DNA of 64,000 bases, from the NCBI RefSeq assembly GCF_900177655.1, contig NZ_FXWK01000001.1:1302001-1366000 (forward strand), in the 5' to 3' direction. Below are positions 52,651-61,699 of the stretch, one piece after another. The notes beneath the pieces were generated by a model. That model saw only the letters and a program-made list of their open reading frames with translations, searched no databases and was not told the DNA's origin. Made by a program: the position numbers and the translations under genes. The first letter of the stretch is position 1. Each line of letters begins with the position of its first letter. This DNA is from Devosia lucknowensis (GTDB lineage: Bacteria; Pseudomonadota; Alphaproteobacteria; Rhizobiales; Devosiaceae).

Positions 52651-53396
52651 GCCTGATTGGCCGCCGCTTCTGCCAGCGCCTTGGCGCGCTGCCCGTTAAT
52701 CACGGCGCGGACAATGAACACGCCTGCGACCACGGCCACCACGACCAACAAAATGCCAACGGGTGCGCCTGCGGCCTGATCGATGCCGACGCCGCCGGCG
52801 CCTGTTCCGACCGCCACAGTGCCCTGCCCGGCAGATTTGTTGCGCGCATCCTTGGCATCTGCTTCAAGCTGCGACTTACTGGAAACCCACGATAGCGCAG
52901 TGGCTTCCATATGCGCGATGCGGCGCGACCAGCCTTTGCCGAACGTGTCCCAGATCTTCAGGCTCTGGACAAACGACAGGCGACGCGCACAGAGCTTCTT
53001 GATGACGTCACGGGGATTGGCAGTTTTGACCTTGGGCAGCGTGTCAGCCTCGCCGATTACGCCATCCTGTTTCGCGCTGACCACCGCCTGCAGATAACGG
53101 GCAGATCGGCTCACGCCACTATTGATGCCGAAATCCAGCGTGGTCAGGTCGATGCCAATGGGAAGGTCGTCGAAATGCAGCGGACGGGCGTAGTTCCGAG
53201 CGTAGATCTGCTCCGCCTCGGCCTTTGTCAGGTCGCGCACGTCCTGCTTCGTGATCGGCTTGCCGCGCCATTTTCGCAGCACGTCGAAGGTGATGCCCAT
53301 GTTCGTGGCGCCGCCGGGGTCGCGCGGGTGGTCGACGTATCCGCCTTCAAAAGGGAATACGACATCGAGGCAGCGCTGAAGGTTGCCTTTGGCCAT
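52647..53396 (-). CDS. Phage endolysin, GH108 N-acetylmuramidase with C-terminal membrane span
   Basis: A peptidoglycan hydrolase of 249 residues. The catalytic Glu17 lies in FPFEGGYVDHPRDPGGATNM, the GH108 signature, followed by GIDLTTLDFGINSG. After the enzyme domain (residues 1-180) come a Gly/Ala linker and a single membrane helix (GILLVVVAVVAGVFIVRAV, residues about 218-238). The attached C-terminal span is less usual for this family and would anchor the enzyme in the membrane. Confidence 0.88.
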   Translation of the reverse strand: MAKGNLQRCLDVVFPFEGGYVDHPRDPGGATNMGITFDVLRKWRGKPITKQDVRDLTKAEAEQIYARNYARPLHFDDLPIGIDLTTLDFGINSGVSRSARYLQAVVSAKQDGVIGEADTLPKVKTANPRDVIKKLCARRLSFVQSLKIWDTFGKGWSRRIAHMEATALSWVSSKSQLEADAKDARNKSAGQGTVAVGTGAGGVGIDQAAGAPVGILLVVVAVVAGVFIVRAVINGQRAKALAEAAANQA

Positions 53397-53601
53397 AGCG
53401 GCCTCCTGTGATGTTGGGTGGGTGTTGGTTAGGATCTGGCGCGCGCAGCATCACCGACGTCGCCTTGAGCAAGGCGGCGCCCGGTCCCGATGAAGTTCAT
53501 GGGATCACCTATCGATGTTGAAAGAAGGGATTCACCAGCGTTCGAAGCTGGTCTTGCGCGGCGCAGTTCTGAATGCGCCTATGGAAGTCTAGGGGAACGC
53601 C

Positions 53602-53889
53602 ATGCGAGACTTGTTGTTTGTTGCCGCTGCGACAGCTGTCGGCTTTGTTGGGTATCTCACCTTTTCAGCACCTGATCGCGGGTCGCCGATGTTTTCGACG
53701 GCGGTCGCGAATATCGGGCAGCAGTGCGACATCAAGGGGAACATCAGCGTCAACACCGGTGAGCGCATCTACCACGTCCCTGGACAGGAATTTTATGCCG
53801 AGACCACCATTCGCCCCGAATACGGTGAACGATGGTTTTGCTCCGAGGCCGAAGCGCGCGCGGCAGGTTGGCGGAAGGCGCGTTCCTGA
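53602..53889 (+). CDS. Exported small protein with a sunset-type domain
   Basis: A 95-residue protein. N-terminal hydrophobic anchor or signal (LLFVAAATAVGFVGYLTFSA), then the compact CDIKGNISVNTGERIYHVPG and ETTIRPEYGERWFCSEAEAR motif typical of sunset domains, with two cysteines. Such domains are often attached to exported nucleases; here it stands alone. On the plus strand inside a minus-strand phage operon, hence a moron-type gene. The preceding gap 53397-53601 holds no gene. Confidence 0.75.
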   Translation: MRDLLFVAAATAVGFVGYLTFSAPDRGSPMFSTAVANIGQQCDIKGNISVNTGERIYHVPGQEFYAETTIRPEYGERWFCSEAEARAAGWRKARS

Positions 53890-54004
53890 GAGCGACACCG
53901 CCCGATGTGATGTGAGTTCAATCCCACGTGTCAGAGCGACATCGGTGGGCAACTGACTACCTCACCTCCCGTTATGGTCGCAGACCGATCAAGGGAGGCT
54001 CACA

Positions 54005-54247
54005 GTGCCGAAGTTCACGTTCGAGACACAGCGCAGCGACGAAGAAACCGAACCAGATTTCGTCACCGGCGAATTCGACACCGTCGAGCACGCACGCCGA
54101 GAGGCCAATCAAGCTTTCCACGAGATGGCCATGGACGTCCGCCCGAGCGCTGAACTCAGCACGGTGCGGGTGACCGTGAAGGACGATCAAGGCCGCATCG
54201 TTGCGCGCAGGGTCGCGCGGTTCGAGGCCGAGGACATCAATCCTTAG
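54005..54247 (+). CDS. DUF6894-like small protein
   Basis: An 80-residue protein starting at GTG with GGAGG 7 bases upstream. PKFTFETQRSDEETEPDFVT, then EFDTVEHARREANQAFHEMA and a C-terminal strand region match the pattern of the DUF6894 small proteins frequent in Hyphomicrobiales. Role unknown. Plus strand, next to the sunset protein and tail to tail with the small phage gene at 54260. Confidence 0.75.
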   Translation: MPKFTFETQRSDEETEPDFVTGEFDTVEHARREANQAFHEMAMDVRPSAELSTVRVTVKDDQGRIVARRVARFEAEDINP

Positions 54248-54259
54248 AAGAAGGAGGCG

Positions 54260-54547
54260 CTAACCCGGCGCCAGCAATTCGTCGGCGCGGGCCATGTTCG
54301 GCGTTGCCCCGCCATCGAGCGACAGCGCCGTGGCCACGGTGGCATGCAGCACGACGAAAAGCATGTCGTCGGACATGAAATAGTCCACCGCATTGTAGAG
54401 CAGCCGCAGCTTGGCGCTCTCCTGGCTGTTGAGAACGCCCTCGAGGATTTCGGCCTCCTCTGGCTCCATGCGGGCGACGAAGACCGACCGGTAGACATGG
54501 TAGGGCTGTGAGGCCAGAACCTCGGGATCGCGAAGGTAGGCCATCAT
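54260..54547 (-). CDS. Phage hypothetical protein
   Basis: A 95-residue mainly helical protein (MEPEEAEILEGVLNSQESAK; MSDDMLFVVLHATVATALSL). Its start overlaps the stop of the fibre gene, so it belongs to the same transcript. It could be a fibre-assembly chaperone by position, but nothing in its sequence proves this. Confidence 0.7.
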   Translation of the reverse strand: MMAYLRDPEVLASQPYHVYRSVFVARMEPEEAEILEGVLNSQESAKLRLLYNAVDYFMSDDMLFVVLHATVATALSLDGGATPNMARADELLAPG

Positions 54548-56409
54548 CAGCTCCAGTACAGGTAGAGGTCGTGTAGCTCGACGTTCTTGTTGTTAAGGGT
54601 TTTGAAGCGCCACCTGACCGCAGTGCCGCTGGGCTGGCTCGACACGTCGGTCTCGGCTGCTTCGACAACGCGCAGATTGCCCGAGGTATAGCGCTCGGTC
54701 AGCACCATGGCCGTCCAGGTCGTGCCACCGTCGCGACTACAGTCCAGAAAGTAATCCGTGCCAGCAACAGCCGCATCGGCCTCGCGAACATTGATCAGCG
54801 CTTTCATTTTGGTCGGCACCGCAGCAGCAGTGAACGCAGCAGAGCGGACGATCGCGTTATTCGATCCAGTTTGAACTTCAATCTGCCTGATAAGCGCCAG
54901 TGTGCCAGCCGTGGCGGTATAACCAGAAGCGTTTGCAACAGCCGCTTCGTTTGCCGACACCTTATAGAAGCGATTGTAATCAGAACCACTCAAACCCGTT
55001 GCTAATTGCTTGAAATCGTTCGCGGACACGTGAAACGAGAAAATCAGATCCTTTGTCTCGTCCAACGCAAACGTGATCCAATCTGATACGATGCTTTGAT
55101 TTGCACCGAGGGTTAGCGAGCCAACGCCTGCAAAGGTGATCGGTGTGAGACTTAATGCATCCCAGCTATCGCCAGCAGTATCGCGATTACCGATATAAAG
55201 GCCACTAATCGTGAGGCCTGATGCGCTTCCCTGAACCGTGACCCGCACCCTTGACCCATTTGTAGTCAATACTGACGCACCAACTAGCTGCTTTACGGTG
55301 GCGCCAGCGAAGCCAAAGGGATCGTTATTCAAAGTTTGTGATGCTAGAGAGTTCGCTATCGCAACCGTAGGCTTGAGCAGCCCGGCCGTGCCAGTATCTA
55401 GATTAGTCGCCCCAGCTACATCGACATAGGTCAGCGCGTCGAAGCTATCGGCAAAGCGATTGCCATTCGGGCCAAGGAAAAGCGCCACGTTGTTGGCATC
55501 TGCCAACGCCAAGGCCAGCTGCGAGACGGTGAATTCAAGGTCTGCTGGCGACGGTGACTGCGCAAGTATTGCCTGCGCAACATCTTCCGCCGCCCAGCCG
55601 CGCGGCGTAGTCCCAACGCCGGTCTGCTTTTCGGGTGTTGTGGGCCGTGTCCGCGCCGGTTCCAAGTCCGAGACTGACAGACCAGCCTGCTGCAGCACCT
55701 TTCCGCTCGTGCCGCTGAACAGCGCGATACGGCCCGAGACCGACGATGCCGGGCCGACGACGTCGCCGGTGCCCGTGCCGTCCTGTCCGCGCGGCAGCGA
55801 GAAGTCGAGCCGTACGGCAGCTTCACCAACCGCCACCACCGCCACGGATGCAGGCTGCCCCGGATTGAGTGTCGTCACCGGACCGAAGCTGATTTCCGTC
55901 AGTGGCCCCGGCCCGCCCTGCGGCCCCTGAAACTCTGCCGGCGGCAGCCAGTCATCATAGGCACTGCTGGCTTTGGCCCAGATCAGGCCGTCTTCGATGA
56001 CCAGAACGCGGAAACCGGCGCGCAACGGATTGCCCGCGCTTTCCAGCGCCAGGCGATCGGCATCGGTGGCGACGAACACATCGGCCCAGGACTTCACGTC
56101 GCCCAGCTGTTCCAGCACACGGCGGGACTGGGCTGTCGAGCGCTCGATGCTGCCGATATAGCGGATCTCGTAGTCGGCTTCCTCGGCATCCACCCCGGGC
56201 CACGGCAGCGACAGCGTCAGCGTGCCATCGTCGTTGACCGCATCGATACGCACCGGCGGCACCAAAGGCTGCGAGGGCAGGAAAAACAGGTCGTCGCCCC
56301 AGATATTGCCGTGCCATGCCGCATTGGTCGGCGTGACCGTCGTTTCACCCGCGAGCACGGTCGCCGCCCCCGCATCGTAGCGGGTCGGCATTTTTTCGAT
56401 GAAGAGCAT
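54547..56409 (-). CDS. Putative phage tail fibre / receptor-binding protein
   Basis: A 620-residue protein. The N-terminal part (about residues 1-150) has short beta-rich repeats; a collagen-like spot (FQGPQGGPGPLTEISFG) near residue 170 and a second Gly-rich turn (PRGQDGTGTGDVVGPASS) near 210 are typical of fibre shafts; the C-terminal 300 residues are Ser/Thr/Asn-rich beta structure ending LHDLYLYWS. Location behind the tail-tip genes supports host recognition. Confidence 0.75.
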   Translation of the reverse strand: MLFIEKMPTRYDAGAATVLAGETTVTPTNAAWHGNIWGDDLFFLPSQPLVPPVRIDAVNDDGTLTLSLPWPGVDAEEADYEIRYIGSIERSTAQSRRVLEQLGDVKSWADVFVATDADRLALESAGNPLRAGFRVLVIEDGLIWAKASSAYDDWLPPAEFQGPQGGPGPLTEISFGPVTTLNPGQPASVAVVAVGEAAVRLDFSLPRGQDGTGTGDVVGPASSVSGRIALFSGTSGKVLQQAGLSVSDLEPARTRPTTPEKQTGVGTTPRGWAAEDVAQAILAQSPSPADLEFTVSQLALALADANNVALFLGPNGNRFADSFDALTYVDVAGATNLDTGTAGLLKPTVAIANSLASQTLNNDPFGFAGATVKQLVGASVLTTNGSRVRVTVQGSASGLTISGLYIGNRDTAGDSWDALSLTPITFAGVGSLTLGANQSIVSDWITFALDETKDLIFSFHVSANDFKQLATGLSGSDYNRFYKVSANEAAVANASGYTATAGTLALIRQIEVQTGSNNAIVRSAAFTAAAVPTKMKALINVREADAAVAGTDYFLDCSRDGGTTWTAMVLTERYTSGNLRVVEAAETDVSSQPSGTAVRWRFKTLNNKNVELHDLYLYWS

Positions 56410-56424
56410 GGAGAACCTGTGAGG

Positions 56425-57258
56425 TTAGCTGCGCCGCCCGAAGCGGACTTTTGCGGTCAGGGTGTAAGTCGAGGCGTAGTTGGTGGGGTCGATGTAGGCC
56501 GCCGCCTGCGCACCGCCATATTGCCGCGCTCGGGCAAACACGGTGGGGCTGCCAGGGGCGAGAGATCCGCTCCACTCGCCGCTTTCAACCTTCGAATACG
56601 GCGAAGCATCACTCCACCAGACCGGCACACCCGCGCCACTCGGTGCCACGTTTTCTGTGCCACCACGGAAGTTGTCGAACACTGTGCTGGGCTCGGTCGG
56701 CGGAATGTGTCCATAGCTGGTGAAATTGCCTGCAGCCGGGCCAACAGTCTGATCAATGATGGCCACCAATTTGCCGGGGAGGCTGGGGTCAACATTGGGA
56801 ACGATGTCCACTGTCAGGCCGCGCGTGATACAGGGAGCCATCTCCAGGGTCATTGATCCCCAAAGCTGAATTTCCTGTGCCATAGGAAAGACGGGAGCTA
56901 GCACCTGCCCAAGCCAAGTGTGTGACGGCGCCGCGGTGCGATTGAGGATGACATGCACGGCAGCGATATCGGCACCGGCTGGAGCGACGCCAAGTTCAAT
57001 AGTCTGCGTCCACTCTTGAGGCCTGGCACCAACCGCCGTTCGGCATGCCGTGTTCGTCCTGTAATTGCCGCCAGCAGCATAGGTCGTTCCGTAACTGAAG
57101 GTGTACAGTTGACCCTTGAGGGCATCCGGAAAACTGAGGGTTGCTGACATGGTCTGCTGTGCAGTCAGGAACTGCAGGAGCGTCCCGCCGGTTGTCGCGA
57201 CAACACGGTCGCCGTTGACGATGCGAAACTGGCCATCCAACCATTCATAGCCATTCAT
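56425..57258 (-). CDS. Phage structural hypothetical protein
   Basis: A 277-residue protein, not recognised by family. Beta-rich composition with few charged residues (LLQFLTAQQTMSATLSFPDA; FARARQYGGAQAAAYIDPTN) fits a tail or fibre component. Overlaps the upstream gene by 4 bases. Confidence 0.7.
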   Translation of the reverse strand: MNGYEWLDGQFRIVNGDRVVATTGGTLLQFLTAQQTMSATLSFPDALKGQLYTFSYGTTYAAGGNYRTNTACRTAVGARPQEWTQTIELGVAPAGADIAAVHVILNRTAAPSHTWLGQVLAPVFPMAQEIQLWGSMTLEMAPCITRGLTVDIVPNVDPSLPGKLVAIIDQTVGPAAGNFTSYGHIPPTEPSTVFDNFRGGTENVAPSGAGVPVWWSDASPYSKVESGEWSGSLAPGSPTVFARARQYGGAQAAAYIDPTNYASTYTLTAKVRFGRRS

Positions 57259-58094
57259 GGGGCTTGCACCAGTACGGCGCCATCACCGGTGAAAGCGCCA
57301 CCATAATTGCCCGCCGGGCCATAACTCGGTCCGCCCGATCCGAACGAGACCCTAAAATCTGCTGGCACGATATCCCGCAACGCACCGCTGGGCGATGCCG
57401 ATCTAAACGTGCCATTGTCGAAACCAATAGTTCGCCCCAGCGGGACGCCGAATGGCGTTCCACCTGAAACGATCTGCAGATATCGCCTGTCGGATCGAAA
57501 CTTGCCAAAGGCCATTTCGACAATGCCGGTAGACGGGTCAAAATCAAACAGGACACTACCTGCTGGCGCCGGCGGTCGTCTGAGGATCAGAAGCGTATAG
57601 GTAACGTTCGTCGCAGCGAGCGCGCTCGACGTCTGTATGCCGAACTCGTGCAGCATGATTTTGTTGTCGGTGGCATAGGCGGTCACGAGTCGCGCGCGAC
57701 CATCTGCCAGATCGTACTGGACCGGAAAGCCCGGGTGAACGACGTCATCGCCAATGATCAGGAAGAAATCGGGCGGATAGCCAAGGTCGTGTGAAAAGAG
57801 CTCGTGGCTTCTGACAATCGAGCCGTACACCATGGTGTTGGTGAACGATCCGACACCACCACCGCCGGAACCTGCAGGTATTGCCGCGTGGCCAACCACG
57901 ACATTGATCGGGCCAAACGCCACCTCCATTGGGTCGAAGTCGGAGTGGAAATACAGGTGGTCAAGATTGCTGTCGGGGTCGTGCAACGGCGCATTGCACG
58001 GCGCCATTGGATCGTCAGGGTCGCCAACGTTCGTTGGCACCTCATAAATGGCAATGCGCCGGCCCTGCGGGTCGCGAAACTGACGGGTTGTCAT
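57255..58094 (-). CDS. Phage structural hypothetical protein
   Basis: A 279-residue protein starting MTTRQFRDPQGRRIAIYEVP. Rich in Gly and Phe, with a glycine run GSGGGGVGSF near residue 75 and the end FGSGGPSYGPAGNYGGAF. Not recognised. The stop-start overlap (ATGA) with both neighbours places it in the tail operon. Confidence 0.7.
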   Translation of the reverse strand: MTTRQFRDPQGRRIAIYEVPTNVGDPDDPMAPCNAPLHDPDSNLDHLYFHSDFDPMEVAFGPINVVVGHAAIPAGSGGGGVGSFTNTMVYGSIVRSHELFSHDLGYPPDFFLIIGDDVVHPGFPVQYDLADGRARLVTAYATDNKIMLHEFGIQTSSALAATNVTYTLLILRRPPAPAGSVLFDFDPSTGIVEMAFGKFRSDRRYLQIVSGGTPFGVPLGRTIGFDNGTFRSASPSGALRDIVPADFRVSFGSGGPSYGPAGNYGGAFTGDGAVLVQAP

Positions 58095-60541
58095 TCCGAA
58101 TCCGTCCTTTCCGCGCCGGTAACCCAGTTGATCATCTTGACGCCGTTGGCGGAGCGCTGAACGCCGTCCTCGCCCAGCATGACAATTGGAACGCCATCAG
58201 ATGTGTAGTTCACGAACTGACCCGCCATGACGCCGATCACCACCGGCTTTGTGGGGTCGAGCGGCACGTCGATGAAGAATGTGCCTGCGCGGAACGTGCC
58301 ATCGTTCGCCGCCGCCTGGATCACATATCGGGCCGCCATGCCTTCAGGGCCGGCCTCCGCAAACCAACGGATATTGACCTCGGCGGAGTTGCCACCCATC
58401 GCCGCATAGAGGCTTTCCAGCTTCTGCGCGATTGCACCGCCCGGCCCGAGGGCCACCTCGATGATTTCGGTGAAGCTGGCCTCAAGACCTTCGAGCTCGA
58501 CCTGAACCTCGCGGAACAGGCTTTCCCGCTTCACGTAATTCTCGCGGTCCGCCTCCTCGAGCATCGTGCCGATGCGCTTGAAGGCTTCGATGATGGAGCG
58601 GTTCGAGCCGACCTGCGCCAGCACATCCTTCGCAACATTGGACAGGTCGATGGCGATGTCGTCGGCGCCGAGCTTCACGTTCGGAGTGGTGACGGGCAGC
58701 CAGCCGGACCACTCCGCTGCGGCCGGTCCGATGAAAATGCCCCGAACCACGCATGTGACATTCGGCGGGAACTGGCCTTGAAGGATCGCGCGCCACGGGT
58801 CGACATATGGATGGGCGTCGCTGTCAAAAATCAGCGGCCCGTCTTCATCTCCAACGCGAACCTGTACACGCACGCGGTCGACGCTGGGCACACCCGAAGC
58901 GAACCTGACTTCAATGCTTGGCCGCCGGCCTGCGCCGCTTTCGTCTGGAATTGGCGCCGGGAACACCTGCCAGCCCGACATGGGCATCGGCCTCGGCCCG
59001 ACCAACTGCAACGGACCGTTGATCACCGGGCGGTAATCGGTTTCCTGATCCCAGTCATAGTCCGCAGGGTCAACCTCCGTGAGGTCAACGATGACGTCAA
59101 GGTTCCACTTGTAGATGACACCATCCACACGGAAGAGCTTGTCGACATAGCCGTTGCGTTCAGAGGTCCAGCGCACCACGTCGCCAGGCTCGATGACGCG
59201 AAACTCCGGCCCCAGCACAAAAGTGTGCCGCCGAGCGCGCAGTGCCTCATTGAGAGCCCAACGCATCAGCCTCTGGACCTGCGCCGCGTACGGCACGAGA
59301 TCGAGCGATACCGAAGCCATGAGACGGCGATTTCCCGCCTGCACCTCAAGGTCGGGCCGAAGTAGCGGCGGCGCCTTCTTGTTGTTCCAGCCTTCGCCCG
59401 GGTTGGGGTAGCTGGCATCCATGCCGTTGACCGTGTCGGACAGCGACAGGAACGGGCTGAAACTCTGCTCTTCGGTCGATAGGATGTCGCCGTCGGTGAA
59501 CGCCATTACTGGCGCACCGGGCGGGCCGACATACACGGTGTAGACGCCGCCGTTCTCCACAAGACGGGAATTGGCAGCCGTCAGCAGCGCTTCGGCCGTG
59601 ACCGCCACTTTCGCACCGACCTGAACCTCACCACCAGATCGGAACGTCGGCTCAACCCCCGATGGGCCGTCGATGCCTGTCTGCGCTGCATTGATGCCGG
59701 CAATCCAGTTTGCTACCGGCAGCCGCGCTGCGGACAGGCCCTGCATGCCGTAGAGCCACTGGCCGCTGAAACGAACGCCACGCAGTACGTTGTAGAGTTG
59801 CACGATCGGATTGAAGTCGCCGACGCCGCCCCACGTCGCGGGGTTGTCCCAACGGTGCGTACCAACGCCGCCGACGGTGCTGTCGAGCGCCGGGTTGTAC
59901 CAGCGGACGCCATTGCTGACGAACTTGAAGGTCGGAATGCCCTGAAAAAGCGGTTTGTCGCCCTCGTCGTTGCGCTCCGGCGCACGGGCAAAAACGATCA
60001 CATAGGGGACGCCTCGACCGACGCGGGTCGACTGATAAGGCCGGTTCGGATCGCCTGCAAAGTTCGACACCAGGAACGGGTCGGCTGCCGTCTGGTTACC
60101 GTCGTAGAATTTGATCCAGAGGTGGTCGACGCCACCCTTGCGATACTCAGCGACTGGCCATCCGTAGTTTGGATGGATCTCGCCCTTGAGCAGCGTACAG
60201 TCGACACCATCGACGATTGGGTAAAGCAGCTCGCGGATCGGCAAATCGCCGATAGCCATGACGCGCGCCGACATCGTGCCGCCATCCCCGAAGGTGTTGT
60301 GCCAGACAAGCGAACCAGCGGTACAGTTCCAGCCCAAATTGATCGAGCGCGGAACATCCTCGCCGCCTTGCAGCCGCCCCTGCACGCCGAACTTCTGAGT
60401 GGTCTGCTCGCCGGACGACGCACTGCGCCCCAGCGAACTCATCACAACGCCAGCGGCGATCTGCAAGCCGGCCGCTGTCAGGCCGGCAAGGAACGTCCCG
60501 GCGCCGAAAATGCTGGCACCGATCCAGGTGAAAACTGCCAT
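58091..60541 (-). CDS. Phage tail tip protein (host specificity protein J-like)
   Basis: An 816-residue protein. Hydrophobic Gly/Ala-rich N-terminus (GASIFGAGTFLAGLTAAGLQ), a large central region with the conserved-looking FVLGPEFRVIEPGDVVRWTS typical of tip-attachment protein J, fibronectin-like stretches near residues 540-640, and a C-terminal helical DUF1983-like part (LESLYAAMGGNSAEVNIRWF). This is the central hub-tip that contacts the host. Confidence 0.8.
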   Translation of the reverse strand: MAVFTWIGASIFGAGTFLAGLTAAGLQIAAGVVMSSLGRSASSGEQTTQKFGVQGRLQGGEDVPRSINLGWNCTAGSLVWHNTFGDGGTMSARVMAIGDLPIRELLYPIVDGVDCTLLKGEIHPNYGWPVAEYRKGGVDHLWIKFYDGNQTAADPFLVSNFAGDPNRPYQSTRVGRGVPYVIVFARAPERNDEGDKPLFQGIPTFKFVSNGVRWYNPALDSTVGGVGTHRWDNPATWGGVGDFNPIVQLYNVLRGVRFSGQWLYGMQGLSAARLPVANWIAGINAAQTGIDGPSGVEPTFRSGGEVQVGAKVAVTAEALLTAANSRLVENGGVYTVYVGPPGAPVMAFTDGDILSTEEQSFSPFLSLSDTVNGMDASYPNPGEGWNNKKAPPLLRPDLEVQAGNRRLMASVSLDLVPYAAQVQRLMRWALNEALRARRHTFVLGPEFRVIEPGDVVRWTSERNGYVDKLFRVDGVIYKWNLDVIVDLTEVDPADYDWDQETDYRPVINGPLQLVGPRPMPMSGWQVFPAPIPDESGAGRRPSIEVRFASGVPSVDRVRVQVRVGDEDGPLIFDSDAHPYVDPWRAILQGQFPPNVTCVVRGIFIGPAAAEWSGWLPVTTPNVKLGADDIAIDLSNVAKDVLAQVGSNRSIIEAFKRIGTMLEEADRENYVKRESLFREVQVELEGLEASFTEIIEVALGPGGAIAQKLESLYAAMGGNSAEVNIRWFAEAGPEGMAARYVIQAAANDGTFRAGTFFIDVPLDPTKPVVIGVMAGQFVNYTSDGVPIVMLGEDGVQRSANGVKMINWVTGAERTDSE

Positions 60542-60569
60542 GTGTGGGGCCTCGTCGCCGAGGCGGCCG

Positions 60570-61016
60570 TTACGGCGCCAACGGCTTCAAAAAGTGTGTT
60601 TCGGCGGGGCGATAGCCAGCGCGGCGGTAGATGACCTCTGCGCGCGGGAATGAGGCGAGTGCAGCCATGCCGGCGAAGGTACAGCCTTGTTCGGCAGCCC
60701 AAGCCTCGTATGACGCGAGCATCTGGCTCGCGAATTGGCCGCGCGCCTCCGGTGCCACCCACCAGACAGTCTCGGCGGCGAACCTGATTGCTGCGAAGGG
60801 GTGATCTTGGCTGCTTGCCAGCAGTACAGCCTGCGCCGGGGTGCCGGCGACCAGCGCCACCAGCGTTGGATCGGCAATGTGACGATCAATCAGCGCTGCA
60901 GCGTGCGGCGCGCTGAACGGGAACGGCAGAGCAGCTGCGGTGTGAGCGTCGCGGAGCAATCGAATGATCGCCCCGCGGTCTTCTGTTGTGGCGAGCCGGA
61001 CGCTAGAAGATTCCAA
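60570..61016 (-). CDS. GNAT-family acetyltransferase inside the tail operon
   Basis: A 148-residue N-acetyltransferase-like protein: VRLATTEDRGAIIRLLRDAH at the start, AETVWWVAPEARGQFASQML (the acetyl-CoA pyrophosphate region, less canonical than R/QxxGxG/A) and the end IYRRAGYRPAETHFLKPL. A TTG at 61016 with GAGGG 5 bases upstream is the likely start, overlapping the preceding gene by 14 bases; an ATG at 61085 is an alternative. Its target is unknown. Confidence 0.75.
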   Translation of the reverse strand: MESSSVRLATTEDRGAIIRLLRDAHTAAALPFPFSAPHAAALIDRHIADPTLVALVAGTPAQAVLLASSQDHPFAAIRFAAETVWWVAPEARGQFASQMLASYEAWAAEQGCTFAGMAALASFPRAEVIYRRAGYRPAETHFLKPLAP

Positions 61017-61695
61017 GGAACCCTCCCCATCCGAACAGGCCTTGCCGCTGCGGCTGCTGCACAGTCTGCACCTTGTTCTCGCCAACGGCTCCCCAGTAGT
61101 GGTCCCAATCCGGGCACACGGCCGCGTCGATGAAGAAAGTGTCGCCAGGCGCGCGCACCTGCTGATCTTCGTGGCTTCGTGTCGCTGGATTGTTGCGCAG
61201 CAACTCCTGCGTTCCGCTGGCGCAGGTGAGAACCGCAGCGCCCTCCCCGCCTTCCGCCGGCGTGCGAATCTCGACGCGGTCGATGAAACCTACGAATACT
61301 GGTTCAGCCGGGTCGACCAGCTTGCGGCTATCGGGATCGAGCAGACCGGTATGGATCTCGATCCGCGCCTGTTTGCAGTCATAGAGGCGTAGGGCTTCCT
61401 CGACCTGGTCGTGCAGTTGAGACATTGTCACGGTGACGTTCTCGACGCTGACGCCCACGATCGCCGGAATGTCGCTGATCGAAATCAGCGAACCCGAACC
61501 ATAGAAGTCACGCGAAACCGGATCGCCTGTTTCAGGGTCCACGACCAACGCCGAGACATTTGCCAGATCGGACCAAAATCCGACTGACACGGGATCTCCA
61601 GTTTCCCGATCGCGCGCTTCAATCCAGAGAAAGTCGCGTTTCATCAATCGCCGGGCAGCCAGCGCGGCCACGGTGTTCGCGGTGTAGGACTTCAT
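61003..61695 (-). CDS. Phage tail protein (hub-like, unnamed family)
   Basis: A 230-residue protein starting at the ATG at 61695. It has an internal near-repeat (RETGDPVSVGFWSDLANVSA and PETGDPVSRDFYGSGS), a VEEALRLYDCKQARIEIHTG helix-strand segment and a C-terminal Gly/Trp/Phe-rich tail (QRQGLFGWGGFLGIF). In related prophages a protein of this type sits between tape measure and tip and forms part of the tail tip; the family name is not certain. Confidence 0.7.
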   Translation of the reverse strand: MKSYTANTVAALAARRLMKRDFLWIEARDRETGDPVSVGFWSDLANVSALVVDPETGDPVSRDFYGSGSLISISDIPAIVGVSVENVTVTMSQLHDQVEEALRLYDCKQARIEIHTGLLDPDSRKLVDPAEPVFVGFIDRVEIRTPAEGGEGAAVLTCASGTQELLRNNPATRSHEDQQVRAPGDTFFIDAAVCPDWDHYWGAVGENKVQTVQQPQRQGLFGWGGFLGIF

Positions 61696-61699
61696 GGTG

